Origin: Marthasterias glacialis
Taxonomy: Eukaryota > Echinodermata > Asteroidea > Forcipulatida > Asteriidae
Length of the DNA: 64,000 nt
Direction: 5' to 3'
Assembly: GCA_911728455.2 (NCBI GenBank)
Contig: OU452222.1
Coordinates: 25,844,923 to 25,908,922, forward strand
How positions within the stretch are numbered: the first letter of the stretch is position 1; the number at the start of each line of letters is the position of its first letter. The notes below the pieces were generated by a model. It was given only the letters and a program-made list of their open reading frames with translations, had not been told where the DNA came from and did not search any database. Below, piece by piece: positions 32,083 through 43,759 of this stretch. Made by a program: the position numbers and the translations under genes.

Positions 32083-32751
32083 TCAGAATTTCAATTTTTT
32101 TGGGGGGGAGGGGGGAACTGGAAATTTAGTGTTAAGATTTGGTTTTAAATTTTTTAGTAAACTCATGGCATGCATGAATGTCTTATACATGACACTTTCT
32201 ACATAATTGTTTATGAGAGACATGCATTGTTGCCTTATATTTAGTTTAGTCAGGTTGCAGTTTCTTTCAATTAATATGTTAACTTCGCAGATGTTGCATT
32301 TTCGCTCGATGTCATTGGTCACAAACAGAATTTTTAAAAGTGGGATATACTCTAAGACCCGTGTTACCTTGTATAGGCATGTACATTTGTCAATGAATAA
32401 CAACGTTTTGATATCAATTGTTTTAATCGTGTAAAAATGTTTAAGTGGAATAATGATCATCTCATGCGCTATATTGTAACCAGGACATGCCAACCACGTT
32501 TGTCAAGAAACATACATTGTTTGGACAGATAAACCTTTGATAATTTTGCATATCGTTTAGAATTACGAGATATTGAAAGTATTTGTATGTTATGGGATAT
32601 AGCCAACTATATCGGTTAGTTAAAGGGCCATCACTCTGCATGTTTTCGTAGGCCTATGAAACGGTACAAACCCTTTTATTATTATTTTTCTTACTTTGAA
32701 GACGGATAACAAAAATTTCCATTTTGAATAAAACAAAAGTTGAAAATCTAA

Positions 32752-32823
32752 AGGTCCCACCGAGATTTGAACTCGGATTGCGAGATTCAGAGTCTCGAGT
32801 GCTAACCGTTACACCATGGGGCC
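32752..32823 (-). tRNA. tRNA-Gln (CTG), convergent second copy
   Basis: Differs from the 32011 gene at one base (variable-loop region, CGCAATCC versus CGCGATCC) and has the same acceptor mismatch. A short T run follows on the minus strand. The two genes face each other 669 bp apart. Confidence 0.87.
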
Positions 32824-32859
32824 GATGAATGAACAGATAATATTAGTCTCCAAGCTTAC

Positions 32860-33060
32860 TGATTTTGAAGTTCAAGCACCACTCTTCTATATAAATATTT
32901 TTGTCTGAAATACTGCCAAAGTCGATAAAATAGAATTTGAAGATCGATTTTACTTTCGGTTGTAACAATCAAAATAAAGGACAATGTGTTTACAAGCTGA
33001 AAAGTGTGCACGGCTTTTCGGAATGAGCCGAAATTTTTACAGGTTTGTTTTTTCATGTAT
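32860..33060. repeat. Fragment related to repeat family T flank
   Basis: TTGTCTGAAATACTGCCAAAG and AATTTTTACAGGTTTG resemble segments at 6580-6800 and 53890-54130. Confidence 0.4.
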
Positions 33061-33147
33061 AATATTTAATCATCGCACAAAGTAAAAACACTGGACGATT
33101 ATATTATACCAATGTTATATTTTACCTTTAAAGTGATACATCGGCCG

Positions 33148-33414
33148 ATAGACCGATCCATTAAGCCCCGCCCCATACGTGTTGACCAATCACAGCCTTG
33201 GGTACGCCACCGACATAGTCCGACAAAAGTCCGACACGATAAAAATCCTATTGGAAAATGTAAACATGCGTGTAAGTGTGCGTGCTCGTACTTAAGGCGC
33301 GCGTTCATGTCGTGCAGTGTGGCATTGAAGAGACGCACATTGTGCTGTCCACTGTGAACAGTGGTGATTTAGCCAATAAGTTAAAGGGCGGGGCTTAATA
33401 AAGGATCGGTCTAT
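33148..33414. mobile_element. MITE family D, copy 3
   Basis: Ends ATAGACCGATCCATTAAGCC and GGATCGGTCTAT. Interior matches copy 1 (TTGACCAATCACAGCC, GAAGAGACGCACATTGTGC). Confidence 0.8.
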
Positions 33415-33425
33415 TGTCCAAATTC

Positions 33426-33484
33426 CTCCCTCCGTGGTATAGGCCTAATGGTTCGTGATCGGAGTTCCAATCTCCGTGGGAACT
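33426..33484 (+). pseudogene. tRNA-Gln relic lacking the anticodon arm
   Basis: TCCGTGGTATAGG and TGATCGGAGTTCCAATCTCC match the D-arm side and T arm of the nearby tRNA-Gln genes, with the middle deleted. Confidence 0.6.
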
Positions 33485-34181
33485 TCGCATTAAACATTGC
33501 TTTTGACAAGATTTCACTTTTCGAGGATGTCACGATTTTAAATAATTATTTCAAATAATAGGCATTCAACCATTTTCATAAGCGTTTTTACCCCAAGGTT
33601 AATGTTAAAGTATGTTTTTAGGGGCATTCTCTTGATAACTGAGGTGAAATGTTGTCGTTTAGTTGAAATTTTTAATTTTAATTGAAATTCGACTAATAGT
33701 TTCCCTTAATATATTAGTGCATAATAAATAGGCCTATACATATTTGTTTTAATTCATTTTAGATTTTTTTGTGAGCATGAAAACTGTAGAGGTCAGTTTA
33801 TTTTCATGTGCTACTGATTGTGGCTTTATTTTACTGTTTCAGAGATGAAGTCGTTTTATTCTACAAACTGCTACTGGTTATTGCACATTAATGTACTTGA
33901 ACTAAGCATGGGATAAACACATTTTGTGTGAAAATCTTATTCGTATGCTTAAAGATTCTCAGTTAGGCCTACAACCCTGTACAACCCCAAGGTTGTTATC
34001 TTCTAATGCTGGTATTAAGTGACGGTCGAGAACGGTATTTGACGAGACTTCAAAATTCGGCCGTTGTTAGCACCAAATTCGGGTTGAGCTCGAGTTGTGC
34101 ACTCCCTTCTGCTGTTCGTTTGTCAGGAAACTTTAACGTTAGTTGTCAAAAAAGTAGCAATAAAAAAGAGCAAACTTCAAG

Positions 34182-34236
34182 ATGAATACTTTTAACGGTG
34201 GGACCAATGGTGGCCAGACACAGTTTGCAGTTCCGT
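34182..34236 (+). CDS. ZFP64: ZFP64 putative first coding exon
   Basis: ATG in GCAAACTTCAAGATGAATAC context. 55 nt in the right phase to join the large exon (T|TC, Phe), with a consensus GTAAGTG donor. Encodes a Gly/Asn/Gln-rich peptide comparable to the short N-terminus of vertebrate ZFP64. Confidence 0.7.
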
Positions 34237-37200
34237 GTAAGTGTGTTCAGTCATAGATTTGTAGAGCACGGAAACCCACAAGAGCAAAATAGTGGTCTTG
34301 GCGTACTCGGTTGCTAATTTCTTGTGTCCAAATTCCGGACAGTTGTAGTTTGTAATTACCGCGGAACATTCCTCTTGATACTGATAGATCCATATACATG
34401 TAGGAAATACGCGTATTTACCTTTTGACAAATATTGATGGAGAAATAGTGGAGTTTGCCAATTTCCTTTTAATTTTTTTCTGTTAATTTATAATAGTAAT
34501 AAAAGTAATACCAATTTACTATCTTCAGTGTTTGTTGTGGTCGAGTGGTCTATTTGTTGTTTTGGTCTAGTGCACCGAATTCTGGTGGCTGATTCTAGAC
34601 CCAGTAACTGGGGCGCTGTACTCCTTTTTTAAAAATTTGACATTGGCGGTCGTACTAGCGCCCCAGAAAAGTATGTGTAAGTTGGTTTGAAAAGCTGTTA
34701 TGGCGAAGAGGATTTAAAACACCTCTAAAAAAGTGGCCAAAATTACGACAAAAACTCAACAGATTTGCTAAGTACAATTAAATGCATTCTATTTCATCTT
34801 TGATATCTTGAGAAGCCAGTAGGCGATTTTCCAGCAATTCTGTTGAGTTTTTGTCGTAATTTTGGCCACTTTTTTAGAGTGTTTTAAATCCTCTTCGCCA
34901 TAACAGCTTTTCAAACCAACTTACACATAATTTTCTGGGGCGCTAGTACGACCGACAATGTCAAAATTTTAAAAAAGGAGTACATCGCCCCAGTTACTGG
35001 GTCTAATTTATAATAGTAATAAAAGTAATACTAATTTACTATTTAGTAATGTTTCTTCAGTGTTTGTTGTGGTCGAGTGGTCTATTTTTGGGGGGGTCTA
35101 GTGCACCGAATTCTGGTGGCTGAGTCATCATATGTGGGTTCGAGTCTCAGTCCCGACACTTGTGTCCTTGAGCAAGACACTTAACTATGATTGCTCCTTG
35201 GCGTTTATGTCCTAACTTGAGGATCCTGCTGATTAACGAAGTAAAAGTAGAAGTAGAAGTAATAGACCTAATGCATCCGCCGCAATCTTTGAGGTCAAAT
35301 GCAGCATCAAACGTGCGGTGTAGCTTTTTTGACCTCAGCCCGTTCAAGTACTAAATTTGCTCATAGTGACGTCATATGCATAAGGTCTATACAAGTGTTT
35401 GTTGCATATGTGTGCTGTTTGTACGAGCAGCAAGTAACAAGGACCCTTGCAAGTTTACAATGTAGGGACCGAGGGAAGTTTTGAATATCAACTGGTATTA
35501 AAAATTTTGACACAAAAATGTTTGTATTGTCCCTTCTTCTTGCTCGCAACCTCTGGGATGAGGTTACACAAGACCATCTGCAAACAGTCGCATTTGTCAA
35601 GACTTTGAAAAAACAGTATTGTTGAAAAAGACAAAACTTACTTCTGTTTTTTTTTTTTCAAACTGTGTCTGATAATATGTAATCGTACCACCATCATCAC
35701 TGACAACATCTTCTGCATGGTTAGTTTCAAGTATGAATAAAAACTCTTTCATTCATCTTTGAGCACTTTGGTTTTCTGTCTGTTTTGTTTTTGTAGACAA
35801 TTTCACTTCAATACCGGTTGATAGTCGGTCCCTACATTCACCAGACAATGACCACATGTGAAAAAAACGATATTCGAGCTCCAGTTACTTGGACTAAACT
35901 CTCTTCAGAGACAACCTTCCACACTGATTTACTTGTGTTATTAGCCCCATTCCAATGCCAAAAAAAAACCCAGAAGCTTCTCTGTATCTTTGGCCATATA
36001 CCTAACCCCTAAAACCATTGTGGAAACAATAAAATGCAGATGGTGTGGTAGCATTTAATCAGACAACCTTGCCTAACTTTTGTGAAATTATTTAACCAGT
36101 CTAGCAATTTTTGTTTTAACCAATTTGTTCGATTTCTCATCAATTTTACAGCTCTATGTTTGCTTAGTTAAATATTACCATGAAATATTTAAGTCAATTC
36201 ATGTAAAATGTATTTCTTGAAAGTCTTTTATTTACTTCTTCTCTTTTATTTTTCAGTCAACATGGATCAAGTGAACGACATCCACATTTGCGGCATGTGT
36301 AAACAACACTTCACCTCCATAGAAACTTTTCTTGTACACAAGAGGTCAGAGTGTGCGGCCAAGCTCAACAAATTCAACAGTCTATTAACTTCAAACCCCT
36401 GCAGAACTACTACCCTGTGTGGTGTTTTGAATACCCCTGCTGTGCCTGCCGTCAGTGCCAGCATTCCAAGTGCACCATCAATCATCTCGAGGAGAAAACC
36501 GCGGACAAGGAAGAAGCCAATTTTGCTTGTGGACACTCCTTTGGTTGCTCCGTCCGCACCGTCTGAGAGAAAAAGTTCAACTCAATCTATTAAAGTTAAT
36601 TCCGCAATAACATTTGAACAGAACAGTCAAGCCATTTCTCCTAGAGATAGCCCAGGGCTTCCACAGACCATCGGAGAAAAACAAATGCAAGACGCTGAAA
36701 AAGTGGAGAAAAATGTCCCTGAAAGAAATGACAGTGCACAAGGGACAAGTGCAAACGGTGACAGTTTGGACAGGCTAAATCACAAGGATAAGAGTAGTGC
36801 TAAAGTCAAATGTTATAAATGTCAGCATGAGGGCTGTGGCTTCGAAACGGCACACTTGAAAGACATTCACCGGCATAATCGAATACACACCGGTGACAGG
36901 CCTTTCCTGTGTACGTTTTGTCAGCATCGTTTCACACGCAAGGACAAGCTCCAAATTCACCTTCGCACTCACAGTGGACATAAGCCATTTCACTGTCAGC
37001 AGTGTAGCTACGCTGCTGTGGACGGGGGCAGTCTGAAGAAGCACATGAGAACGCACACTAAGGAGAGACCGTTCAAGTGTCAGATCTGCTCCTACGCGAG
37101 CCGTAACTCCAGCCAGCTGACCACGCACCTTCGGACCCACACGGGTGACTCTCCCTTTCACTGCAATCAGTGCTCTGCTAAGTTCAAGATCAGCACTGAT

Positions 37201-39255
37201 CTACGGCGGCACAAGAGAGTCCACACCGGGGAGAAGCCATACAAGTGTTCCTCTTGTCCATATGCGAGCGCCCTGAACAGTAACCTAAAGTCACATATAC
37301 AGCACAACCACCTGAGAGAGAAAAGCTTCCAGTGCGAGGAATGTAACTTCACCTGCTGTACCAGTAAACAGTTAAAACAGCATGAGAGCTCACATCCGAC
37401 CCGCCATCCAATTAAGTGTTTGGAGTGTGACTTCATCTGTCTGAACAAACGCTCCTTCAGAAGACATGAGCGGAAACACAGCAAGGATAAGCCACACAAG
37501 TGCCCTCACTGTTCCTTCTCGTCGAAGCTGCTCCGCCACATCTCACCTCACATAAAGAAACTACATGCAGACCTCCCCAAAGTGAAACCACAGAAGCAGA
37601 CAACAAAGTCCACAAAGGATCAAACCTCCAAAGAGAAGAAGAAGCCTAAACCTCAGGTACTCAGTGGTAAGAAACCGTTCAATTGTGATAAATGTGGCGC
37701 CTCATTCATGCGCAGGGACTCGTTTGCGAGTCACAGAAGGCACCATGACAGTGTATCGGACTCCATTGAGAGCACCGCCCTTGCAGTACTCCAACTCCAG
37801 CAGCTGCCGCAACTGTCAACCACAGATACCTCATCAACCGCCAACTCGTCAACAACAAATACGGCAAATCAAAACCACAACAACAACAGTATATTCAGTG
37901 ACTTAAATCCAACGCCTTCCAGTGATATTGAAATGCTGCTGAGTGTTATTAACTCTCAGGTCGTACAAAGTCCTATAAGCAGTGATTCTGAGATGTGCCA
38001 TACCAGAAGTTCTGCACAAGGAGGAGAGGCGGGAAACATCTCCCAAGATGGAGGTATGGTTCAGAGTGCTTCATCAGCTAGGAATAATAGTCCTGGAGAC
38101 TCTCTCGTTATCATCCAACCAGAGGCAACAAATGGAGAGACGGTAACACTGCAGGTTATTTCCCACAATGACAACAATGACCAAGCAACCCAAAGCCATA
38201 CCAATGCCGGATTCAATTCTCCAGGCCTGAATTTGTTTGTCCAGCAACTTGCAATGTCCCAAAACCAAGCATTATTACACATTCCACAGTTTACAGCACA
38301 GCACACAGTATCTACCACTGCCCAAGAAGGTGGTAAGCAGCAAGCTGTACACGGTAAAACAAGCCAGATCATACAGCGATCATCAACCAAATCGCCAAGA
38401 AGCATCCTCCCTCACACCTTGACCAGATCTCCATTCCCAACAAACTGCAACACTCAGAGTGATACGTCATTTACAGGAAGCCCTGTAATGCAAGGGTTGC
38501 TTAACTCGACGAGAATCCTTGGCACAAAACAACAACCGGTACCTATCAACCAGCAGTCTTTTTTGCAGCAACCCAACAGCACCTTTTCAGGCAGCAACTT
38601 GAACTTACTTGCCAACTCGGCGCGTCCATCCACACCTCTCTTCCCCAGTGGGACCACATCATCTGTCGGAGCCACTCAACCGTTACTCCTTCCACAGCAG
38701 AACGTATTCCATGGAACCAATCAGGTACGGCCGTGTTTTCAATCCCAGCGTCACTTGCCATCCACAAAGACTGTCCAGTCAACCCCGACAAATGCAGGTG
38801 CCTTTCAAACACTCACCACCCACAGTTCATGGAACTCTCAGATAACTGCACAAATGGGCCAGCTTCAAGTTCTGCCGCAGCTACAGAGTCATAACCAACT
38901 GCAACAGCAGCAGCAGCAGCAGTTGGCACCTGCTGGCTTGAGTGTTACATCGACTGTGTCAACCAGTATGCCTGTGTCAGTCAGGCATTCACTGGCAACA
39001 GACGTGCTTACACAGCAGGTTTTGACCCATTTGCCACCGGCACTATCACAACATCAGCAGATGAAGCAGAACACTGTGTTCCCGCAGACCAGTATTCTCA
39101 GTATCCCACAGGTTGCTCCAGGTTGTGCGTCCAATACATTCATTTCATCCAGTGTGACAGGAGGCAAGGCAAACAACACAAACATTCACGTAACATCTCT
39201 AAGATTGGGATCACAAGGCGCGGTCGTCTTAGCTACCCAACCAAGTTCCATGTAG
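34182..39255 (+). CDS. ZFP64: Zinc finger protein 64 (ZFP64) orthologue
   Basis: Exon 1 is 34182-34236 (ATG, 18 codons plus one base, donor GTAAGTG); exon 2 is 36257-39255 (acceptor TTTTTCAG, stop TAG). The joined product is 1017 residues. Near the N-terminus is an atypical CxxC...H...C finger (from Cys30, DIHICGMCKQHF), as in vertebrate ZFP64. Nine C2H2 fingers follow between about residues 205 and 455, with ZFP64-like text such as FKCQICSYASRNSSQLTTHL and CSAKFKISTDLRRHKRVH. A tenth stands apart at about 495-517 (CDKCGASFMRRDSFASHRRH). The rest is Ser/Thr/Gln/Asn-rich with a short polyQ near 902-909. It is a nuclear DNA-binding transcription regulator; vertebrate ZFP64 is linked to NF-kB, MLL and Notch outputs. 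Exon 1 is less certain than exon 2; a start at Met 36262 is the alternative. Confidence 0.92.
34484..35123. repeat. Fold-back element bracketed by ~110-bp direct repeats
   Basis: 34484-34593 and 35004-35123 are direct repeats: both run TAATTTATAATAGTAATAAA, then TGTTGTGGTCGAGTGGTC, CTAGTGCACCGAATTCTGG and GGCTGA. Between them is the fold-back. The right copy has a few extra bases. Confidence 0.85.
34596..35005. mobile_element. Long-armed fold-back element
   Basis: Arms of about 150 bp: TAGACCCAGTAACTGGGGCG pairs with CGCCCCAGTTACTGGGTCTA, and AAGTTGGTTTGAAAAGCTGT with its complement near 34905. A loop of about 95 bp is in the centre. Shares the AACTGGGGCGCTGTACTCC unit with 28444-28703. Confidence 0.85.
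35048..35215 (+). repeat. SINE family A fragment
   Basis: TGTTGTGGTCGAGTGGTC, GTGGGTTCGAGTCTCAGTCC and AGCAAGACACTTAAC; truncated after ATTGCTCC. The part up to GGCTGA is duplicated at about 34528-34593. Confidence 0.75.
35265..35392. mobile_element. MITE-like inverted-end element
   Basis: Left end AATAGACCTAATGCATCC, right end TGACGTCATATGCATAAGG then TCTATA. A related terminus, CTATAGACCTTATGCACATG, begins near 46024. Confidence 0.5.
36257..39255 (+). CDS. ZFP64: ZFP64 main coding exon (all zinc fingers)
   Basis: 2999 nt without an intron, starting two bases into a codon. Contains every finger and the low-complexity C-terminal region. Upstream codons of the same open frame (36208-36256) are intronic, since they read across a good polypyrimidine-AG. 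Confidence 0.93.
38908..38928 (+). repeat. CAG repeat encoding polyQ in ZFP64
   Basis: A short pure CAG run gives seven glutamines in the Q-rich C-terminal region. Confidence 0.85.
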
Positions 39256-40027
39256 TCAACTGCTGTCATCTCTTCAACTATTTCTTCTTTTATCCAAAGT
39301 AAGTTTTTTTTGTTTTCTTTCAATACTTAATGTTTTGACTGCTTTACCCATTAGTTGGCAATAACTGGTCTCTATAAATTACATGTAAATTTTGTACTTA
39401 TTAAAGGTTTTTCCTCATTTATGAAGGAGACCAACAGAAGTTATTATATTTTGGCCCAGGATATTATTTGCCCATTTTGTCTCCTTGTTTTTTGTATAGT
39501 TTTTTTTATAGTATTTTCAAATGCATGAGATTCTCAGTCTCAGTGTCCCAAGGTTTGGGTCTGTTTAACCTTTCTTCCACCACAGGGCTGGCATAGTTTC
39601 ATTCAAAAACCACAGTGGATGAGAGTAAATGGTCAGAGAGTATGAGGGTTAATAATATTTAACACTTTAAGTGGATTATAAAAAGGTATTCCTGGTTTAT
39701 TATCAAATATTCCAATTGGTTGGCAATAAGCAAAATTACATTGAATTCACCATGATGAACAGCTAGAAACTAAAAATTAAATTAATAACAATTTGAAGTG
39801 GTTAAAAATTAAGAGTATTCATTTCCAATTTCAAAGAAATTCACACTGAAAAAGGGGGTTTAATGAGTGTGTGTACTTTATTTGAAAAGAGTTGCTTCTG
39901 AATTAACCTTAGGTCAAATTACTTAAAGTTGATGTAATACATGTAAATTGCATTGGGGATAAAGAATAATTATACAGACCATGTATTTTGGTTTTACCGT
40001 ACACCATACATTGGCCTCTCTTCCCCG

Positions 40028-40165
40028 GGCACGCTCGGTGGTCTAGTGGTTAAGATATCTGCTCTAGAATGAGGGGATCATGGGTTCGAATCCTACCCAA
40101 GTAGTATACCTGTTACACACTGCTTATCACACACCGGTGTATGGTAAAACCCAATTATATAAAGT
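40028..40165 (+). mobile_element. tRNA-derived SINE (family B), copy 1
   Basis: CGGTGGTCTAGTGGTTAAG (A box), GGGTTCGAATCCTACCC (B box), then a tail with ACACACCGGTGTATGG. A minus-strand relative is at 44262-44440. Confidence 0.7.
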
Positions 40166-41059
40166 TGGTTAGCACCAAAATTTGCTAAAAGGACTGGACA
40201 AGTCCTGCTGAGCAGAGTTCACCAGGTAAAATGCACACTGTTGCGAATGATTTGTGTACAGTGTACCTTGCTGATTGATTGCCTTGAAAAAAACTGTTGG
40301 AGCTTTTATCTTTGTGAAATTGAGCCCAGTTCCCTAATAAATGAGAGAAGTTCAGTTGGAGTCACAAGAGGGCGCTGTTTGCAGTGTCCATTGTCAGCCC
40401 TGTAGAGTTAGGCAGACTCTGAATGAGTATTAATGCATCCTAAAGTTAGGGTGGTTTGCACACAACGCACACACATCAAAAGAATGTGTAAATGAATAGT
40501 TAGGCAGTGGAAAAAGTAGCATCTGTGGAGTGCTGTAATGAAACTCTTTGTTTTTGGTGTGAAATACAGAAGAAGTTCTTCTTTAGTTTATTTACACATT
40601 TATCATTTAGTTAAAGTGGTAAGGTTAACCTGTAAAACTCCATAGACCGTTTTCATTTTTATAGACTTTGTGCATTCCAGGGCATTTGCCGACAGGCACG
40701 ATACTACACTGGCAATTTTAGAAATTGTACATTCTGTATCATAATTACAACATAAAAATCAAGTAATATTTTAAGATAATACAGCTTGAATATATAAGTT
40801 TTGAGACGTGCCCCCTTTCTTCCTATTTAAAGTTGAGACAACAAAATTGGTTTGGTGCAGTCTCCATTTTTATAACGTAAGATTTTATATTTATGTTCAT
40901 TGAGCTGTGCACAAATTGTGCCTGCAGGAAGTCCATGCCCAAGTACGAAAAAAATTCATCAGCTGACTTCAACAAATGGAATCATGACAGTAATGTACTG
41001 CACACTCTGCATGACTTCCAATCCAGCTAATGGGAAACTAACTAGTAAACTTGCGGGTA

Positions 41060-41180
41060 CAACCATGTGTGAATCTCTTTTGGGGAGGAGTGGTGGCTCT
41101 GAACAGAGCCGGTGTGGTCTCAACGTTTCGAACAGTACACTCTGCTCGTCTTCAGGAGTTTGGGTTTTTATATTTTTTTA
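41060..41180 (-). repeat. Repeat fragment with a histone-type hairpin
   Basis: Minus strand: CTGAAGACGAGCAGAG, GTTCGAAACGTTGAG, then the hairpin GGCTCTGTTCAGAGCC (around 41095-41110) followed by ACCACTCC. The hairpin differs from the animal histone-mRNA stem-loop mainly in the loop. No histone frame precedes it, so it is taken as a transposon tail. Confidence 0.45.
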
Positions 41181-41803
41181 TTGTGACATCTTATCTTATT
41201 CAAAGAAGGATTTTAAAAAGTGAGGATGTCTTGGCTAAGTGTGGGTGTGTGTGTGTGTGGAAGGGAAGGAAGGGAAGCACTTCCCCCCCCCCCTTCAACC
41301 TCTTCGGTCCGTTGCTTCATGTACTTTGTGGTATTTGTTGATCCTCAGGAAAATTCTGAAAGCACCCAAATTCCATTGTTGTGCAGTTGCACAACAACAA
41401 TTCCAACAGGTGTTTCTATCTTTTCCGGCCTGCACAATCATTTTCTGATAGTGCAGTGTCATTGAGCGTGCATTCCAAACGGTAAAATATTTCCATACAG
41501 GAGGCATTTGCACAGGATTTCCTCCAGAAGGATTTGAATAATCGTTTATTTTGTTTCCTGTCATTTTAGGTCACCCTGATAATAACACAACCCTTGATCA
41601 ATGCACTTTATAGCTTCTTTTGTTGTGTGTGTGTGACATATCGGAGGTAATTTCACTTTGGAAAGGTATCTTACAATAGATGGATGATAAGGGATCATTG
41701 AATCAGATTAAGTCATGTACCGTGACAGGGACTCGTCTCTTCATGAGGTGTTTGACAAGCCGCTATTTAAAAGGGACATCACACCATTGGTTTTCAGACT
41801 GAC

Positions 41804-42370
41804 AGGCCTGTTCTAGGGCGAGGCATTTGTGTTTTACCTCAAGAGTAAAGGGCACCTTTATTAGGGAATTTGTTTATTTCTACTGTGGGCATTTCCAGGG
41901 GCACTGAAACAATGGCAAAGGACATGAAGGCAATTACCTCTGTTGCCTCTGTGAATGATCACACAAACCTGGTACTTCATTCTTTTCAGGGCAAGGCAGT
42001 TTTACTTTAATGGGGGGTATTTGTATTTTTACTTGAAACTTTTCAAAGGGCAACAAGGCAATGGACATGGGCACGGGCATGGGCATGAAGGCAGTTACCC
42101 ACCTCGCTTGTCTTTGTGAAGTGTCCAAGTCTGATACTTCATTCTTGATATAAGAAACTCATTCATTGCTAAAATTTTAACATTCCTGCTGGAGCATTTC
42201 CAGGGGCACCGAAACAATGGCCTAGGGCATGAAGGCAATTACCTCTGTTGCCTCTGTTACCTCTGTTGCCACAGGCCTGCTACTTCATTCTTCTAGGGGC
42301 CAGGAGGCAGAATTTTGTATTGTACCTCGCTTGCCTCTGTGAAGTGTCTAAGCCTGATACTTCATTCCTA
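41804..42370 (+). repeat. Three successive copies of repeat family E
   Basis: Units start near 41804, 41977 and 42185 and share GGCATGAAGGCAATTACC, CTCTGTTGCCTCTGTG and a TACTTCATTCTT junction. Confidence 0.65.
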
Positions 42371-43415
42371 CATAAGAACTCATTCATTGCTAAGATATTC
42401 AACATTCTACAGACAGTATTTTCCAAGATTTGTCAAGTTATCAACACATTCTATTTCTGAAAACTCTACAGTGTACTCGATACAGTGTTACAAAAGCTAC
42501 AAGACGTGGGACAGTGGTACAAGGCTTTAAACATGTACTGTACGAAACCTACATTAACTGTCCTTAATGTTCCTCAAAAGATGTATTATTTAACAGTGAA
42601 ACATCCACTGTGTTATTTTTCGTGAGAACTAAAGGGTTGACAAAGATTTACTTGTGTGAAACCCAACAGTGTACAGCAATTTTAAATTGATGTTCTGTAA
42701 AACCTCTCTGAATTGACGTTGTACAACCTCTTTAAAACACTGATAACAGCCCTTTATCAAGGGATATCCTGTAATAGTCAGAAGTGCTCGACCCACAGAG
42801 GCAAAATAATTATCCCAAATGTAATGGCCTTGAGAAATTATGAAGTCATAAATAGAACTTATGCCAGGTGGAATTGTTTTAAAGTTACAGGCTTTTTTTT
42901 TCTTTTCTTCTTCTTCTCATAATTTTGTTTTTGAATATGAAACTTTAAATGTTTATTTGTTAAAACAAAGATTGAAGTGTGAGGAGGATTTTTTCCTTGT
43001 ACTGGACTTCATTTGGATGGAGACATAATTGGTTATTGAAAGAGCCCCTTTTTTATAGAGAGAGACTAACATTGAATGGGAAAATTTCTCAAAAAATGAC
43101 AGAATGTTAAGACAGCTGTTAGGTTTCCAAGGATAAGTTGTGCTGGGAAAAACTTGACACTACTTAAAAATAACTTTCATCCATATACTTCATTACCCTT
43201 CTGCTAACGAAATGAAACAAATCTTCCAAGGTACACGTTTGGGCGAAGAAACCTGTAAAGAGAAGAGCCTGTGAGAAAACCTGTGTGATCTGGACAGGCA
43301 TTGAACCACATGGAGGCCCTGGTTTAGGCCCGGGTGCCCCTGCAAAAGATTCCATATACTTTGCAAAAATGAAAATGGCATTGCCCTGTCAAAGATGAAA
43401 TTCCAGGGCTGTCTG

Positions 43416-43605
43416 GGCCCAGTTTGATCAAACCTGTAAGCACAAAAAACAATGCTAAGCACAGATACAAACTTAGAAATAGGTTACCATCCAAAAATAT
43501 CACAAATATTAGGTTGTTGAGACTGGTTCCCCGCACATTTGTGCTTAGCAAAGAAGTTTTTTAAGCAATAATTTTTTTGCTTAACAGCTTTTTGACATTG
43601 GGCCC
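43416..43605. repeat. Repeat family F copy
   Basis: GGGCCCAGTTTGATCAAACC at the left, CTTTTTGACATTGGGCCC at the right, with AAGCACAAA and TTGTGCTTAGCAAAG inside. Confidence 0.6.
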
Positions 43606-43759
43606 TGGACTCAAATTCATGATGTTGCTTAGCTCAGAAAAATGTTCAGCTAAGGGTTTTTTTGCAACACCTCGACTCAGACTTAGTCTCGGGCTCCATG
43701 TGATGTTGAAGCACCGTGCATAATCAACAGGGTTCTCCCCGGGATTCTGGACCCACAAT

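Larger units (their letters stand above)
28214..34181. other. Region between the retrotransposon and ZFP64
   Basis: No protein gene is recognised. It holds a nested fold-back (28444-28703), a partial hairpin element (29461-29545), a 40-bp repeat shared with 53630 (29627-29666), the TA-flanked MITE (31191-31585), a tRNA-Gln cluster (31033-33484) and MITE D copy 3 (33148-33414). If SLC35C2 has a noncoding first exon, its promoter could be at the left end of this region. Confidence 0.6.
34237..36256 (+). other. ZFP64: ZFP64 intron 1
   Basis: Holds the fold-back element at 34596-35005 with its flanking direct repeats, SINE A fragments and an inverted element (35265-35392) with ends ATAGACCTAATGCAT / ATGCATAAGGTCTAT. 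The remainder is AT-rich. Confidence 0.7.

Noticed and set aside
36208..36256. ATG at 36208 as the ZFP64 start
   Set aside because: The codons read through a T-rich splice acceptor; a better first exon with matching phase is at 34182.
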